DNA from: Persicaria tinctoria
Lineage: Eukaryota > Streptophyta > Magnoliopsida > Caryophyllales > Polygonaceae
Length of the DNA stretch: 64,000 bases
Assembly: GCA_037127255.1 (NCBI GenBank)
Contig: JBANSL010000008.1
Coordinates: 40,313,373 to 40,377,372, forward strand
Direction of reading: 5' to 3'
The notes under the pieces were generated by a model that worked only from the letters and a program-made list of their open reading frames with translations, was not told the DNA's origin and did no database searches. Position 1 is the stretch's first letter. The number at the start of each line of letters is the position of its first letter. Positions 12,570 through 22,893 of this stretch are shown here, one piece after another. The position numbers and the translations under genes were made by a program.

Positions 12570-13564
12570 TGATGTCATCCTCAAGCGGAAGAAGAAGGCT
12601 TCACCTTGGTAGTCGTTAAAGAAACGGCGTTAATTATTTTATTATTTATATTTCTTAATTATCATATTTTATTATTTCATATATTAGGATTTTAGATTAA
12701 GTTTTATCTTCTAGATTTATTTATCTTTAGGATTAAAATTCTATCTTTATCAACCTAAATTCTATCTTGCACGGTAGAATTGGTTCTTAGGTTTTCTATT
12801 TAAACATTGTAGTTCTATTGAAATTAATCAGATTGAATAGAATTGAGAAACCCCTTTATGGATTAAAGGGTTCTCGATTATCAATCCAAAAAATAACTAT
12901 CCGGTTCTTTAGGTTCTTACGACACTTCACAATCATCACCATCATCCTTGTTCTGCAACAGTAAACCCAAACACATTCATATTCCCGCACCGTCACAACC
13001 AAGAAGGTGCTCGGTTGGCTCGGCGTCGCGTCCTAGTCCTGGTGCTAGGCGCTCACGCGCTCCGGCGCTCGTGCACGCCCTCGCACTCGCCTTCGCTCGC
13101 ACACTCGCTACCAGCGACGGTGTCCCGCGGCTTCGGCTTCACTCGACATCCTCGGCTCCGCGTGCTCGCTCCCTGCGAGGCTTCCTCGGCATCGCCCTCG
13201 TCGTCGATCACCGTCGCACACCAGCGCCCTGAGGAGCCTGCCTCCTGCGCTCCCGTACTCGTGCCCAGCGAACTCGGAGCCGGCCTAGCGAGCTCTCGCA
13301 CCAGCGTTTCCTTTGTTTCCCTTTCGTGTTGACTAATTCATTAGTTTAGTTTAATTAGTTTATTTGCCGTCGCTGTTAGTTGGACTTTCTTAAGTTAAAA
13401 CATTGTCGCTTTTGTTTAAGTTAAGTTTAGTTGTAATTTCTTAAGTTAAGAATTATTGTTTAATTAGTTTAATTCAATTGTCAATCACGAGGAATCAAGG
13501 AGCATAAGCAAGATCGACGCTTTTAGTTTAGCAATTGGCCGACCTAGCCGATTGCTATACATCA
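12570..13564 (+). repeat. LTR 1 of the array
   Basis: This is the 5'-most LTR, 995 bp, TG...CA. It differs from the others in ggcttcaccttggtag near its start, where the ORF-tail codon for Trp becomes a stop; this does not matter because no ORF enters this LTR. A TATA-like tatttaaa lies about 230 bp into the LTR (near 12801), and the downstream half is very GC-rich up to about 13330. Confidence 0.9.
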
Positions 13565-13566
13565 AT

Positions 13567-13579
13567 TGGTACTCAGAGA
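13567..13579 (+). promoter_or_regulatory. Primer binding site, initiator-Met tRNA type (repeated in each unit)
   Basis: TGGTACTCAGAGA lies two bases after the LTR end. It resembles the plant initiator-Met primer site TGGTATCAGAGC with one inserted base and a changed last base. Identical sites occur at +2211, +4422 and +6633, and the site is absent after LTR 5, as expected. Confidence 0.7.
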
Positions 13580-13635
13580 CAGGTTATGCTACGCTCTTTG
13601 TTTTTTTGAGTTGATGTTATTAATGTTTTGATTTG

Positions 13636-14844
13636 ATGGCTTGGGAGATATGGGGAGATTGGGAAGATGATCCCGATCCATTGGATGGATTTTTTGCTTT
13701 GGAACGTGCCAAAGAACAACGACGCCAACAAGAGTTACGTCGGAGAGCTTGGCTACAACAACAAACCCTAGAGCGTCAACGCGAAGCCAAAAGACGCCAA
13801 CTTTGGCTTCAACGTCAAGAGGAAGAACAATGACGTGCTAGGGAACAACTTCAACATCAACGCGAAGTAAAAAAACGCCAACTTTGGCTTCAACGTCGAG
13901 AGGAGGACTTGGAGGAATTGGCGAAGGCCATCTCGGATAGAATTTATCAAGAGGAGGAGGAACATCGCCGAGAGGAGGACTTGGAGGAATTGGCGAAGGC
14001 CATCTCGGATAGAATTTGTCAAGACCTTCCTTCAGCCCTCACCCCTGTTCCAGCGGCTATAGTTGCCTCAACCGACGACGAGGTAATTGAGCTTAAGGAG
14101 CCTTTTGTTGATTTCGTTGCCCAGAAAATAGCACAGCGCGTCGAACTTATTTCGCAAATTCCCGTTGACTCCGACCTCAGAATTGAGTCAACTCAGTCTT
14201 GTTGTGAAGCTGACTCGACGAGCTTTCCAACGGTGGGTCACACACTGCAAGACTCTCCAGGAAAGGCCTCCGAAATTGTGTTGCAAGCAGACTGCGATAG
14301 TGTTCAGGACGAGCATGTTGATTCCGTTGACGAGGATGAGGTACTTGATGATGTGTCTCAAGAGTTAGCGATTGTACCTCTTGAGCATGTTCATGAAGTT
14401 CCAGTTGCTGAGATTTGTGTGGTCATTGATCCTATTCTTATTGAAGATCAAGTCCGTTCAACGATCGCGCATGAAGGTGTTGTTTTTGGGGTTCCTATAC
14501 CTCGAAATCTCCTGGCACCTATTCCACTCATTCCTCCATCATCTTCTTTGAAGGTTGTTGCTCCTTCCTCGCCGATCATCTCCGACTCGATTCGAGGACG
14601 AATCGAAGATAAGAGGGGGAGAATGATGCATGTCAAGATGGCCTTCTGTGGGTCAAACAACGATTTTGATCCAGGCGACAACTCGAGAATGATGCAGGTC
14701 AAGATGGCCTTCTGTGGGTCAAACAACGATCTTGATCCTGGCGACGACTCGAGGACGAGTCGATTTCAAATGGAGGAGAATGATGTCATCCTCAAGCGGA
14801 AGAAAAAGGCTCCACCTTGGGAGTCGTTAAAGAAACGGCGTTAA
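13636..14844 (+). pseudogene. Array ORF copy 1, interrupted by TGA
   Basis: This is the same frame as the intact copies (ATGGCTTGGGAG start) but with TGA instead of CGA after EEEQ at about codon 66 (13831-13833). The rest remains open to the stop inside LTR 2 (14844). It also has a Gly instead of Glu in DPLD(G/E)FFAL. The downstream part alone could start at an internal Met or CTG-like codon near 13909. Product features are described under copy 2. Confidence 0.8.
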
Positions 14845-15775
14845 TTATTTTATTATTTATATTTCTTAATTATCATATTTTATTATTTCATATATTAGGA
14901 TTTTAGATTAAGTTTTATCTTCTAGATTTATTTATCTTTAGGATTAAAATTCTATCTTTATCAACCTAAATTCTATCTTGCACGGTAGAATTGGTTCTTA
15001 GGTTTTCTATTTAAACATTGTAGTTCTATTGAAATTAATCAGATTGAATAGAATTGAGAAACCCCTTTATGGATTAAAGGGTTCTCGATTATCAATCCAA
15101 AAAATAACTATCCGGTTCTTTAGGTTCTTACGACACATCACAATCATCACCATCATCCTTGTTCTGCAACAGTAAACCCAAACACATTCATATTCCCGCA
15201 CCGTCACAACCAAGAAGGTGCTCGGTTGGCTCGGCGTCGCGTCCTAGTCCTGGTGCTAGGCGCTCACGCGCTCCGGCGCTCGTGCACGCCCTCGCACTCG
15301 CCTTCGCTCGCACACTCGCTACCAGCGACGGTGTCCCGCGGCTTCGGCTTCACTCGACATCCTCGGCTCCGCGTGCTCGCTCCCTGCGAGGCTTCCTCGG
15401 CATCGCCCTCGTCGTCGATCACCGTCGCACACCAGCGCCCTGAGGAGCCTGCCTCCTGCGCTCCCGTACTCGTGCCCAGCGAACTCGGAGCCGGCCTAGC
15501 GAGCTCTCGCACCAGCGTTTCCTTTGTTTCCCTTTCGTGTTGACTAATTCATTAGTTTAGTTTAATTAGTTTATTTGCCATCGCTGTTAGTTGGACTTTC
15601 TTAAGTTAAAACATTGTCGCTTTTGTTTAAGTTAAGTTTAGTTGTAATTTCTTAAGTTAAGAATTATTGTTTAATTAGTTTAATTCAATTGTCAATCACG
15701 AGGAATCAAGGAGCATAAGCAAGATCGACGCTTTTAGTTTAGCAATTGGCCGACCTAGCCGATTGCTATACATCA
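14781..15775 (+). repeat. LTR 2 of the array
   Basis: 995-bp LTR, nearly identical to LTR 4 (19203-20197). Both share aagaaaaaggc near the start and the variant ttgccatcgc in the 3' half. The first 64 bases encode the C-terminus of the ORF from internal region 1. Confidence 0.9.
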
Positions 15776-15846
15776 ATTGGTACTCAGAGACAGGTTATGC
15801 TACGCTCTTTGTTTTTTTGAGTTGATGTTATTAATGTTTTGATTTG

Positions 15847-17055
15847 ATGGCTTGGGAGATATGGGGAGATTGGGAAGATGATCCCGATCCATTGGATGAA
15901 TTTTTTGCTTTGGAACGTGCCAAAGAACAACGACGCCAACAAGAGTTACGTCGGAGAGCTTGGCTACAACAACAAACCCTAGAGCGTCAACGCGAAGCCA
16001 AAAGACGCCAACTTTGGCTTCAACGTCAAGAGGAAGAACAACGACGTGCTAGGGAACAACTTCAACATCAACGCAAAGTCAAAAAACGCCAACTTTGGCT
16101 TCAACGTCGAGAGGAGGACTTGGAGGAATTGGCGAAGGCCATCTCGGATAGAATTTATCAAGAGGAGGAGGAACATCGCCGAGAGGAGGACTTGGAGGAA
16201 TTGGCGAAGGCCATCTCGGATAGAATTTGTCAAGACCTTCCTTCAGCCCTCACCCCTGTTCCAGCGGCTATAGTTGCCTCAACCGACGACGAGGTAATTG
16301 AGCTTAAGGAGCCTTTTGTTGATTTCGTTGCCCAGAAAATAGCACAGCGCGTCGAACTTGTTTCGCAAATTCCCGTTGACTCCGACCTCAGAATTGAGTC
16401 AACTCAGTCTTGTTGCGAAGCGGACTCGACGAGCTTTCTAACGGTGGGTCACACACTGCAAGACTCTCCAGGAAAGGCCTCCGAAATTGTGTTGCAAGCA
16501 GAATGCGATAGTGTTCAGGACGAGCATGTTGATTCCGTTGACGAGGATGAGGTACTTGATGATGTGTCTCAAGAGTTAGCGATTGTACCTCTTGAGCATG
16601 TTCATGAAGTTCCAGTTGCTGAGATTTGTGTGGTCATTGATCCTATTCTTATTGAAGATCAAGTCCGTTCAACGATCGCGCATGAAGGTGTTGTTTTTGG
16701 GGTTCCTATACCTCGAAATCTCCTGGCACCTATTCCACTCATTCCTCCATCATCTTCTTTGAAGGTTGTTGCTCCTTCCTCGCCGATCATCTCCGACTCG
16801 ATTCGAGGACGAATCGAAGATAAGAGGGGGAGAATGATGCATGTTAAGATGGCCTTCTGTGGGTCAAACAACGATTTTGATCCAGGCGACAACTCGAGAA
16901 TGATGCAGGTCAAGATGACCTTCTGTGGGTCAAACAACGATCTTGATCCCGGCGACGACTCGAGGACGAGTCGATTTCAAATGGAGGAGAATGATGTCAT
17001 CCTCAAGCGGAAGAAGAAGGCTCCACCTTGGGAGTCGTTAAAGAAACGGCGTTAA
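15847..17055 (+). CDS. Array ORF copy 2, intact gag-like protein (402 aa)
   Basis: The first ATG is at 15847 (MAWEIWGDWEDDPDPLDEFF). Residues ~25-105 are extremely rich in Arg/Gln/Glu and probably helical or coiled-coil, with repeats of KRRQLWLQR(Q/R)EE. A 23-residue direct repeat around EEDLEELAKAISDRI occurs twice (~95-140). The middle (150-300) is acidic and Pro-rich. A second direct repeat, MM(H/Q)VKM(A/T)FCGSNND, occurs twice near 335-375. The C-terminus, encoded by the first bases of LTR 3, is VILKRKKKAPPWESLKKRR. I see no zinc knuckle and no catalytic domain. It may be a derived gag or a structural protein of a non-autonomous element; the function is unknown. The C-terminal motif recurs in the element at 25385-29937. 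Confidence 0.75.
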   Translation: MAWEIWGDWEDDPDPLDEFFALERAKEQRRQQELRRRAWLQQQTLERQREAKRRQLWLQRQEEEQRRAREQLQHQRKVKKRQLWLQRREEDLEELAKAISDRIYQEEEEHRREEDLEELAKAISDRICQDLPSALTPVPAAIVASTDDEVIELKEPFVDFVAQKIAQRVELVSQIPVDSDLRIESTQSCCEADSTSFLTVGHTLQDSPGKASEIVLQAECDSVQDEHVDSVDEDEVLDDVSQELAIVPLEHVHEVPVAEICVVIDPILIEDQVRSTIAHEGVVFGVPIPRNLLAPIPLIPPSSSLKVVAPSSPIISDSIRGRIEDKRGRMMHVKMAFCGSNNDFDPGDNSRMMQVKMTFCGSNNDLDPGDDSRTSRFQMEENDVILKRKKKAPPWESLKKRR

Positions 17056-17986
17056 TTATTTTATTATTTATATTTCTTAATTATCATATTTTATTATTTC
17101 ATATATTAGGATTTTAGATTAAGTTTTATCTTCTAGATTTATTTATCTTTAGGATTAAAATTCTATCTTTATCAACCTAAATTCTATCTTGCACGGTAGA
17201 ATTGGTTCTTAGGTTTTCTATTTAAACATTGTAGTTCTATTGAAATTAATCAGATTGAATAGAATTGAGAAACCCCTTTATGGATTAAAGGGTTCTCGAT
17301 TATCAATCCAAAAAATAACTATCCGGTTCTTTAGGTTCTTACGACACATCACAATCATCACCATCATCCTTGTTCTGCAACAGTAAACCCAAACACATTC
17401 ATATTCCTGCACCGTCACAACCAAGAAGGTGCTCGGTTGGCTCGGCGTCGCGTCCTAGTCCTGGTGCTAGGCGCTCACGTGCTCCGGCGCTCGTGCACGC
17501 CCTCGCACTCGCCTTCGCTCGCACACTCGCTACCAGCGACGGTGTCCTGCGGCTTCGGCTTCACTCGACATCCTCGGCTCCGCGTGCTCGCTCCCTGCGA
17601 GGCTTCCTCGGCATCGCCCTCGTCGTCGATCACTGTCGCACACCAGCGCCCTGAGGAGCCTGCCTCCTGCGCTCCCGTACTCGTGCCCAGCGAACTCGGA
17701 GCCGGCCTAGCGAGCTCTCGCACCAGCGTTTCCTTTGTTTCCCTTTCGTGTTGACTAATTCATTAGTTTAGTTTAATTAGTTTATTTGCCGTCGCTGTTA
17801 GTTGGACTTTCTTAAGTTAAAACATTGTCGCTTTTGTTTAAGTTAAGTTTAGTTGTAATTTCTTAAGTTAAGAATTATTGTTTAATTAGTTTAATTCAAT
17901 TGTCAATCACGAGGAATCAAAGAGCATAAGCAAGATCGACGCTTTTAGTTTAGCAATTGGCCGACCTAGCCGATTGCTATACATCA
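16992..17986 (+). repeat. LTR 3 of the array
   Basis: 995-bp LTR, most similar to LTR 5 (21414-22408). They share attcctgcacc, cacgtgctcc, ttgccgtcgc and aatcaaagagc, which differ from LTRs 2 and 4. Confidence 0.9.
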
Positions 17987-18057
17987 ATTGGTACTCAGAG
18001 ACAGGTTATGCTACGCTCTTTGTTTTTTTGAGTTGATGTTATTAATGTTTTGATTTG

Positions 18058-19266
18058 ATGGCTTGGGAGATATGGGGAGATTGGGAAGATGATCCCGATC
18101 CATTGGATGGATTTTTTGCTTTGGAACGTGCCAAAGAACAACGACGCCAACAAGAGTTACGTCGGAGAGCTTGGCTACAACAACAAACCCTAGAGCGTCA
18201 ACGCGAAGCCAAAAGACGCCAACTTTGGCTTCAACGTCAAGAGGAAGAACAATGACGTGCTAGGGAACAACTTCAACATCAACGCAAAGTCAAAAAACGC
18301 CAACTTTGGCTTCAACGTCGAGAGGAGGACTTGGAGGAATTGGCGAAGGCCATCTCGGATAGAATTTATCAAGAGGAGGAGGAACATCGCCGAGAGGAGG
18401 ACTTGGAGGAATTGGCGAAGGCCATCTCGGATAGAATTTGTCAAGACCTTCCTTCAGCCCTCACCCCTGTTCCAGCGGCTATAGTTGCCTCAACCGACGA
18501 CGAGGTAATTGAGCTTAAGGAGCCTTTTGTTGATTTCGTTGCCCAGAAAATAGCACAGCGCGTCGAACTTATTTCGCAAATTCCCGTTGACTCCGACCTC
18601 AGAATTGAGTCAACTCAGTCTTGTTGTGAAGCTGACTCGACGAGCTTTCCAACGGTGGGTCACACACTGCAAGACTCTCCAGGAAAGGCCTCCGAAATTG
18701 TGTTGCAAGCAGACTGCGATAGTGTTCAGGACGAGCATGTTGATTCCGTTGACGAGGATGAGGTACTTGATGATGTGTCTCAAGAGTTAGCGATTGTACC
18801 TCTTGAGCATGTTCATGAAGTTCCAGTTGCTGAGATTTGTGTGGTCATTGATCCTATTCTTATTGAAGATCAAGTCCGTTCAACGATCGCGCATGAAGGT
18901 GTTGTTTTTGGGGTTCCTATACCTCGAAATCTCCTGGCACCTATTCCACTCATTCCTCCATCATCTTCTTTGAAGGTTGTTGCTCCTTCCTCGCCGATCA
19001 TCTCCGACTCGATTCGAGGACGAATCGAAGATAAGAGGGGGAGAATGATGCATGTCAAGATGGCCTTCTGTGGGTCAAACAACGATTTTGATCCAGGCGA
19101 CAACTCGAGAATGATGCAGGTCAAGATGGCCTTCTGTGGGTCAAACAACGATCTTGATCCTGGCGACGACTCGAGGACGAGTCGATTTCAAATGGAGGAG
19201 AATGATGTCATCCTCAAGCGGAAGAAAAAGGCTCCACCTTGGGAGTCGTTAAAGAAACGGCGTTAA
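18058..19266 (+). pseudogene. Array ORF copy 3, interrupted by TGA
   Basis: It carries the same TGA at about codon 66 and the same DGFF variant as copy 1, plus the same downstream variants (ELISQ, STSFPTV, MQVKMAFCG). Its frame is otherwise open to 19266 within LTR 4. Sharing of the stop shows that copies 1 and 3 derive from one ancestor by duplication, not by independent mutation. Confidence 0.8.
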
Positions 19267-20197
19267 TTATTTTATTATTTATATTTCTTAATTATCATAT
19301 TTTATTATTTCATATATTAGGATTTTAGATTAAGTTTTATCTTCTAGATTTATTTATCTTTAGGATTAAAATTCTATCTTTATCAACCTAAATTCTATCT
19401 TGCACGGTAGAATTGGTTCTTAGGTTTTCTATTTAAACATTGTAGTTCTATTGAAATTAATCAGATTGAATAGAATTGAGAAACCCCTTTATGGATTAAA
19501 GGGTTCTCGATTATCAATCCAAAAAATAACTATCCGGTTCTTTAGGTTCTTACGACACATCACAATCATCACCATCATCCTTGTTCTGCAACAGTAAACC
19601 CAAACACATTCATATTCCCGCACCGTCACAACCAAGAAGGTGCTCGGTTGGCTCGGCGTCGCGTCCTAGTCCTGGTGCTAGGCGCTCACGCGCTCCGGCG
19701 CTCGTGCACGCCCTCGCACTCGCCTTCGCTCGCACACTCGCTACCAGCGACGGTGTCCCGCGGCTTCGGCTTCACTCGACATCCTCGGCTCCGCGTGCTC
19801 GCTCCCTGCGAGGCTTCCTCGGCATCGCCCTCGTCGTCGATCACCGTCGCACACCAGCGCCCTGAGGAGCCTGCCTCCTGCGCTCCCGTACTCGTGCCCA
19901 GCGAACTCGGAGCCGGCCTAGCGAGCTCTCGCACCAGCGTTTCCTTTGTTTCCCTTTCGTGTTGACTAATTCATTAGTTTAGTTTAATTAGTTTATTTGC
20001 CATCGCTGTTAGTTGGACTTTCTTAAGTTAAAACATTGTCGCTTTTGTTTAAGTTAAGTTTAGTTGTAATTTCTTAAGTTAAGAATTATTGTTTAATTAG
20101 TTTAATTCAATTGTCAATCACGAGGAATCAAGGAGCATAAGCAAGATCGACGCTTTTAGTTTAGCAATTGGCCGACCTAGCCGATTGCTATACATCA
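19203..20197 (+). repeat. LTR 4 of the array
   Basis: 995-bp LTR. By the diagnostic variants I compared it matches LTR 2. Confidence 0.9.
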
Positions 20198-20268
20198 ATT
20201 GGTACTCAGAGACAGGTTATGCTACGCTCTTTGTTTTTTTGAGTTGATGTTATTAATGTTTTGATTTG

Positions 20269-21477
20269 ATGGCTTGGGAGATATGGGGAGATTGGGAAGA
20301 TGATCCCGATCCATTGGATGAATTTTTTGCTTTGGAACGTGCCAAAGAACAACGACGCCAACAAGAGTTACGTCGGAGAGCTTGGCTACAACAACAAACC
20401 CTAGAGCGTCAACGCGAAGCCAAAAGACGCCAACTTTGGCTTCAACGTCAAGAGGAAGAACAACGACGTGCTAGGGAACAACTTCAACATCAACGCAAAG
20501 TCAAAAAACGCCAACTTTGGCTTCAACGTCGAGAGGAGGACTTGGAGGAATTGGCGAAGGCCATCTCGGATAGAATTTATCAAGAGGAGGAGGAACATCG
20601 CCGAGAGGAGGACTTGGAGGAATTGGCGAAGGCCATCTCGGATAGAATTTGTCAAGACCTTCCTTCAGCCCTCACCCCTGTTCCAGCGGCTATAGTTGCC
20701 TCAACCGACGACGAGGTAATTGAGCTTAAGGAGCCTTTTGTTGATTTCGTTGCCCAGAAAATAGCACAGCGCGTCGAACTTGTTTCGCAAATTCCCGTTG
20801 ACTCCGACCTCAGAATTGAGTCAACTCAGTCTTGTTGCGAAGCGGACTCGACGAGCTTTCTAACGGTGGGTCACACACTGCAAGACTCTCCAGGAAAGGC
20901 CTCCGAAATTGTGTTGCAAGCAGACTGCGATAGTGTTCAGGACGAGCATGTTGATTCCGTTGACGAGGATGAGGTACTTGATGATGTGTCTCAAGAGTTA
21001 GCGATTGTACCTCTTGAGCATGTTCATGAAGTTCCAGTTGCTGAGATTTGTGTGGTCATTGATCCTATTCTTATTGAAGATCAAGTCCGTTCAACGATCG
21101 CGCATGAAGGTGTTGTTTTTGGGGTTCCTATACCTCGAAATCTCCTGGCACCTATTCCACTCATTCCTCCATCATCTTCTTTGAAGGTTGTTGCTCCTTC
21201 CTCGCCGATCATCTCCGACTCGATTCGAGGACGAATCGAAGATAAGAGGGGGAGAATGATGCATGTCAAGATGGCCTTCTGTGGGTCAAACAACGATTTT
21301 GATCCAGGCGACAACTCGAGAATGATGCAGGTCAAGATGACCTTCTGTGGGTCAAACAACGATCTTGATCCCGGCGACGACTCGAGGACGAGTCGATTTC
21401 AAATGGAGGAGAATGATGTCATCCTCAAGCGGAAGAAGAAGGCTCCACCTTGGGAGTCGTTAAAGAAACGGCGTTAA
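20269..21477 (+). CDS. Array ORF copy 4, intact gag-like protein (402 aa)
   Basis: It differs from copy 2 by one residue in the middle (LQADCDS against LQAECDS) and otherwise shares its variants (DEFFAL, ELVSQ, STSFLTV, MQVKMTFCG). It starts at the ATG at 20269 and ends in LTR 5. See copy 2 for domain description. Expression would depend on LTR 4 or on read-through from upstream LTRs. Confidence 0.75.
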   Translation: MAWEIWGDWEDDPDPLDEFFALERAKEQRRQQELRRRAWLQQQTLERQREAKRRQLWLQRQEEEQRRAREQLQHQRKVKKRQLWLQRREEDLEELAKAISDRIYQEEEEHRREEDLEELAKAISDRICQDLPSALTPVPAAIVASTDDEVIELKEPFVDFVAQKIAQRVELVSQIPVDSDLRIESTQSCCEADSTSFLTVGHTLQDSPGKASEIVLQADCDSVQDEHVDSVDEDEVLDDVSQELAIVPLEHVHEVPVAEICVVIDPILIEDQVRSTIAHEGVVFGVPIPRNLLAPIPLIPPSSSLKVVAPSSPIISDSIRGRIEDKRGRMMHVKMAFCGSNNDFDPGDNSRMMQVKMTFCGSNNDLDPGDDSRTSRFQMEENDVILKRKKKAPPWESLKKRR

Positions 21478-22408
21478 TTATTTTATTATTTATATTTCTT
21501 AATTATCATATTTTATTATTTCATATATTAGGATTTTAGATTAAGTTTTATCTTCTAGATTTATTTATCTTTAGGATTAAAATTCTATCTTTATCAACCT
21601 AAATTCTATCTTGCACGGTAGAATTGGTTCTTAGGTTTTCTATTTAAACATTGTAGTTCTATTGAAATTAATCAGATTGAATAGAATTGAGAAACCCCTT
21701 TATGGATTAAAGGGTTCTCGATTATCAATCCAAAAAATAACTATCCGGTTCTTTAGGTTCTTACGACACATCACAATCATCACCATCATCCTTGTTCTGC
21801 AACAGTAAACCCAAACACATTCATATTCCTGCACCGTCACAACCAAGAAGGTGCTCGGTTGGCTCGGCGTCGCGTCCTAGTCCTGGTGCTAGGCGCTCAC
21901 GTGCTCCGGCGCTCGTGCACGCCCTCGCACTCGCCTTCGCTCGCACACTCGCTACCAGCGACGGTGTCCCGCGGCTTCGGCTTCACTCGACATCCTCGGC
22001 TCCGCGTGCTCGCTCCCTGCGAGGCTTCCTCGGCATCGCCCTCGTCGTCGATCACCGTCGCACACCAGCGCCCTGAGGAGCCTGCCTCCTGCGCTCCCGT
22101 ACTCGTGCCCAGCGAACTCGGAGCCGGCCTAGCGAGCTCTCGCACCAGCGTTTCCTTTGTTTCCCTTTCGTGTTGACTAATTCATTAGTTTAGTTTAATT
22201 AGTTTATTTGCCGTCGCTGTTAGTTGGACTTTCTTAAGTTAAAACATTGTCGCTTTTGTTTAAGTTAAGTTTAGTTGTAATTTCTTAAGTTAAGAATTAT
22301 TGTTTAATTAGTTTAATTCAATTGTCAATCACGAGGAATCAAAGAGCATAAGCAAGATCGACGCTTTTAGTTTAGCAATTAGCCGACCTAGCCGATTGCT
22401 ATACATCA
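21414..22408 (+). repeat. LTR 5 (3'-terminal LTR) of the array
   Basis: 995-bp LTR ending ATACATCA at 22408, directly followed by the right TSD tgcac. It matches LTR 3 apart from a few substitutions (for example tgtcccgcgg for tgtcctgcgg, gcaattagcc for gcaattggcc). Confidence 0.9.
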
Positions 22409-22712
22409 TGCACTATATAATCTTATTAATTATTGCACTTCATAATCTTATTCATGCACTTCATCATTTTATTCTTACACTTTATAATCTTAATTGTGCA
22501 CTTTATAATCTTATTCATGCATTTAATGATTTTATTCTTCCACTTTATCGTTTTATTTATGCACTTTATAATCTTAATTGTGCACTTCAGAATCTTATTC
22601 ATGCATTTCTTATTATTATTCATACACTTCATTATTTTATTCTTGCACTTTATCATCTTATTTATTCACTTTATTGTTTTATTTTTGCACTTTATAATCT
22701 TATTCATGAACG
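22409..22712. repeat. 21-bp minisatellite, ~14 copies
   Basis: The consensus is about TGCACTTTATAATCTTATTCA, repeated some 14 times with variation. A 21-bp unit keeps reading frames in register, so long open frames encoding heptads such as HNLIHAL/YNLNCAL exist on both strands. These are by-products of the repeat, not evidence for a protein. The first five bases form the right TSD of the LTR array. Confidence 0.85.
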
Positions 22713-22746
22713 AGAACAAAAAGAAGACAAGTGACAACCATAAATA

Positions 22747-22817
22747 GCATATGCGGGATTTGAACCCGCATATTTGTGTGTGAGCACAAATCGCTCTACC
22801 ATTTGGGATAATAGGCA
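22747..22817 (-). mobile_element. tRNA-like sequence, degenerate tRNA or SINE head
   Basis: On the minus strand there is a D-arm-like atggtagagcg, a perfect T-arm (gcggg ttcaaat cccgc) that is also a B-box, and a 5-bp anticodon-like stem TTTGT/ACAAA with an 8-base loop. The acceptor arms pair poorly and the D-stem is mismatched, so I do not call it a functional tRNA. A SINE head or a pseudo-tRNA is more likely. Confidence 0.5.
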
Positions 22818-22893
22818 AATTATAATTTTTTTCGGCTGTCTACCTTATGAGGGCATCTAGCTTAACACCAAAAAAGAAGGAAAATGAGATAAT

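Larger units (their letters stand above)
12570..22408 (+). mobile_element. Multimeric LTR retrotransposon: LTR-(internal-LTR)x4
   Basis: Five LTRs of 995 bp (starts 12570, 14781, 16992, 19203, 21414) alternate with four internal regions of 1216 bp, giving an exact 2211-bp period. The LTRs start TGATGTCATCC and end ATACATCA. The whole 9839-bp array is flanked by a single perfect 5-bp duplication, TGCAC at 12565-12569 and 22409-22413. Each internal region starts with an initiator-Met-like primer site (TGGTACTCAGAGA, two bases after the LTR) and ends with a purine-rich tract (aaatggaggagaa). Each carries one ORF of about 400 codons that enters the next LTR. There is no protease, reverse transcriptase or integrase, so the element is non-autonomous and gag-like at most. 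The single TSD points to one integration event followed by unequal recombination, or to integration of a concatemer. Confidence 0.93.

Noticed and set aside
12948..13332. 94-aa and 105-aa ORFs in the GC-rich LTR half, repeated five times
   Set aside because: They lie in the LTR, overlap each other in different frames and on both strands, and have only the composition of GC-rich sequence. They recur because the LTR recurs.
13909..14040. CRISPR-like short repeats (duplicated gaggaggacttggaggaattg)
   Set aside because: Two in-frame direct repeats within an ORF, no spacer array, eukaryotic context.
12570..22408. Four-member tandem family of host genes for a 402-aa Gln/Arg-rich protein
   Set aside because: Repeat ends coincide with TG...CA LTR ends, primer sites follow each LTR, and one 5-bp TSD bounds the whole block. 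This is a retrotransposon array.
22396..22747. 112-aa and 104-aa hydrophobic ORFs that might be membrane proteins
   Set aside because: They are translations of a 21-bp minisatellite; several frames on both strands are open for the same reason.
22747..22817. Functional tRNA gene
   Set aside because: T-arm is perfect but acceptor and D stems do not pair and the anticodon loop has eight bases.
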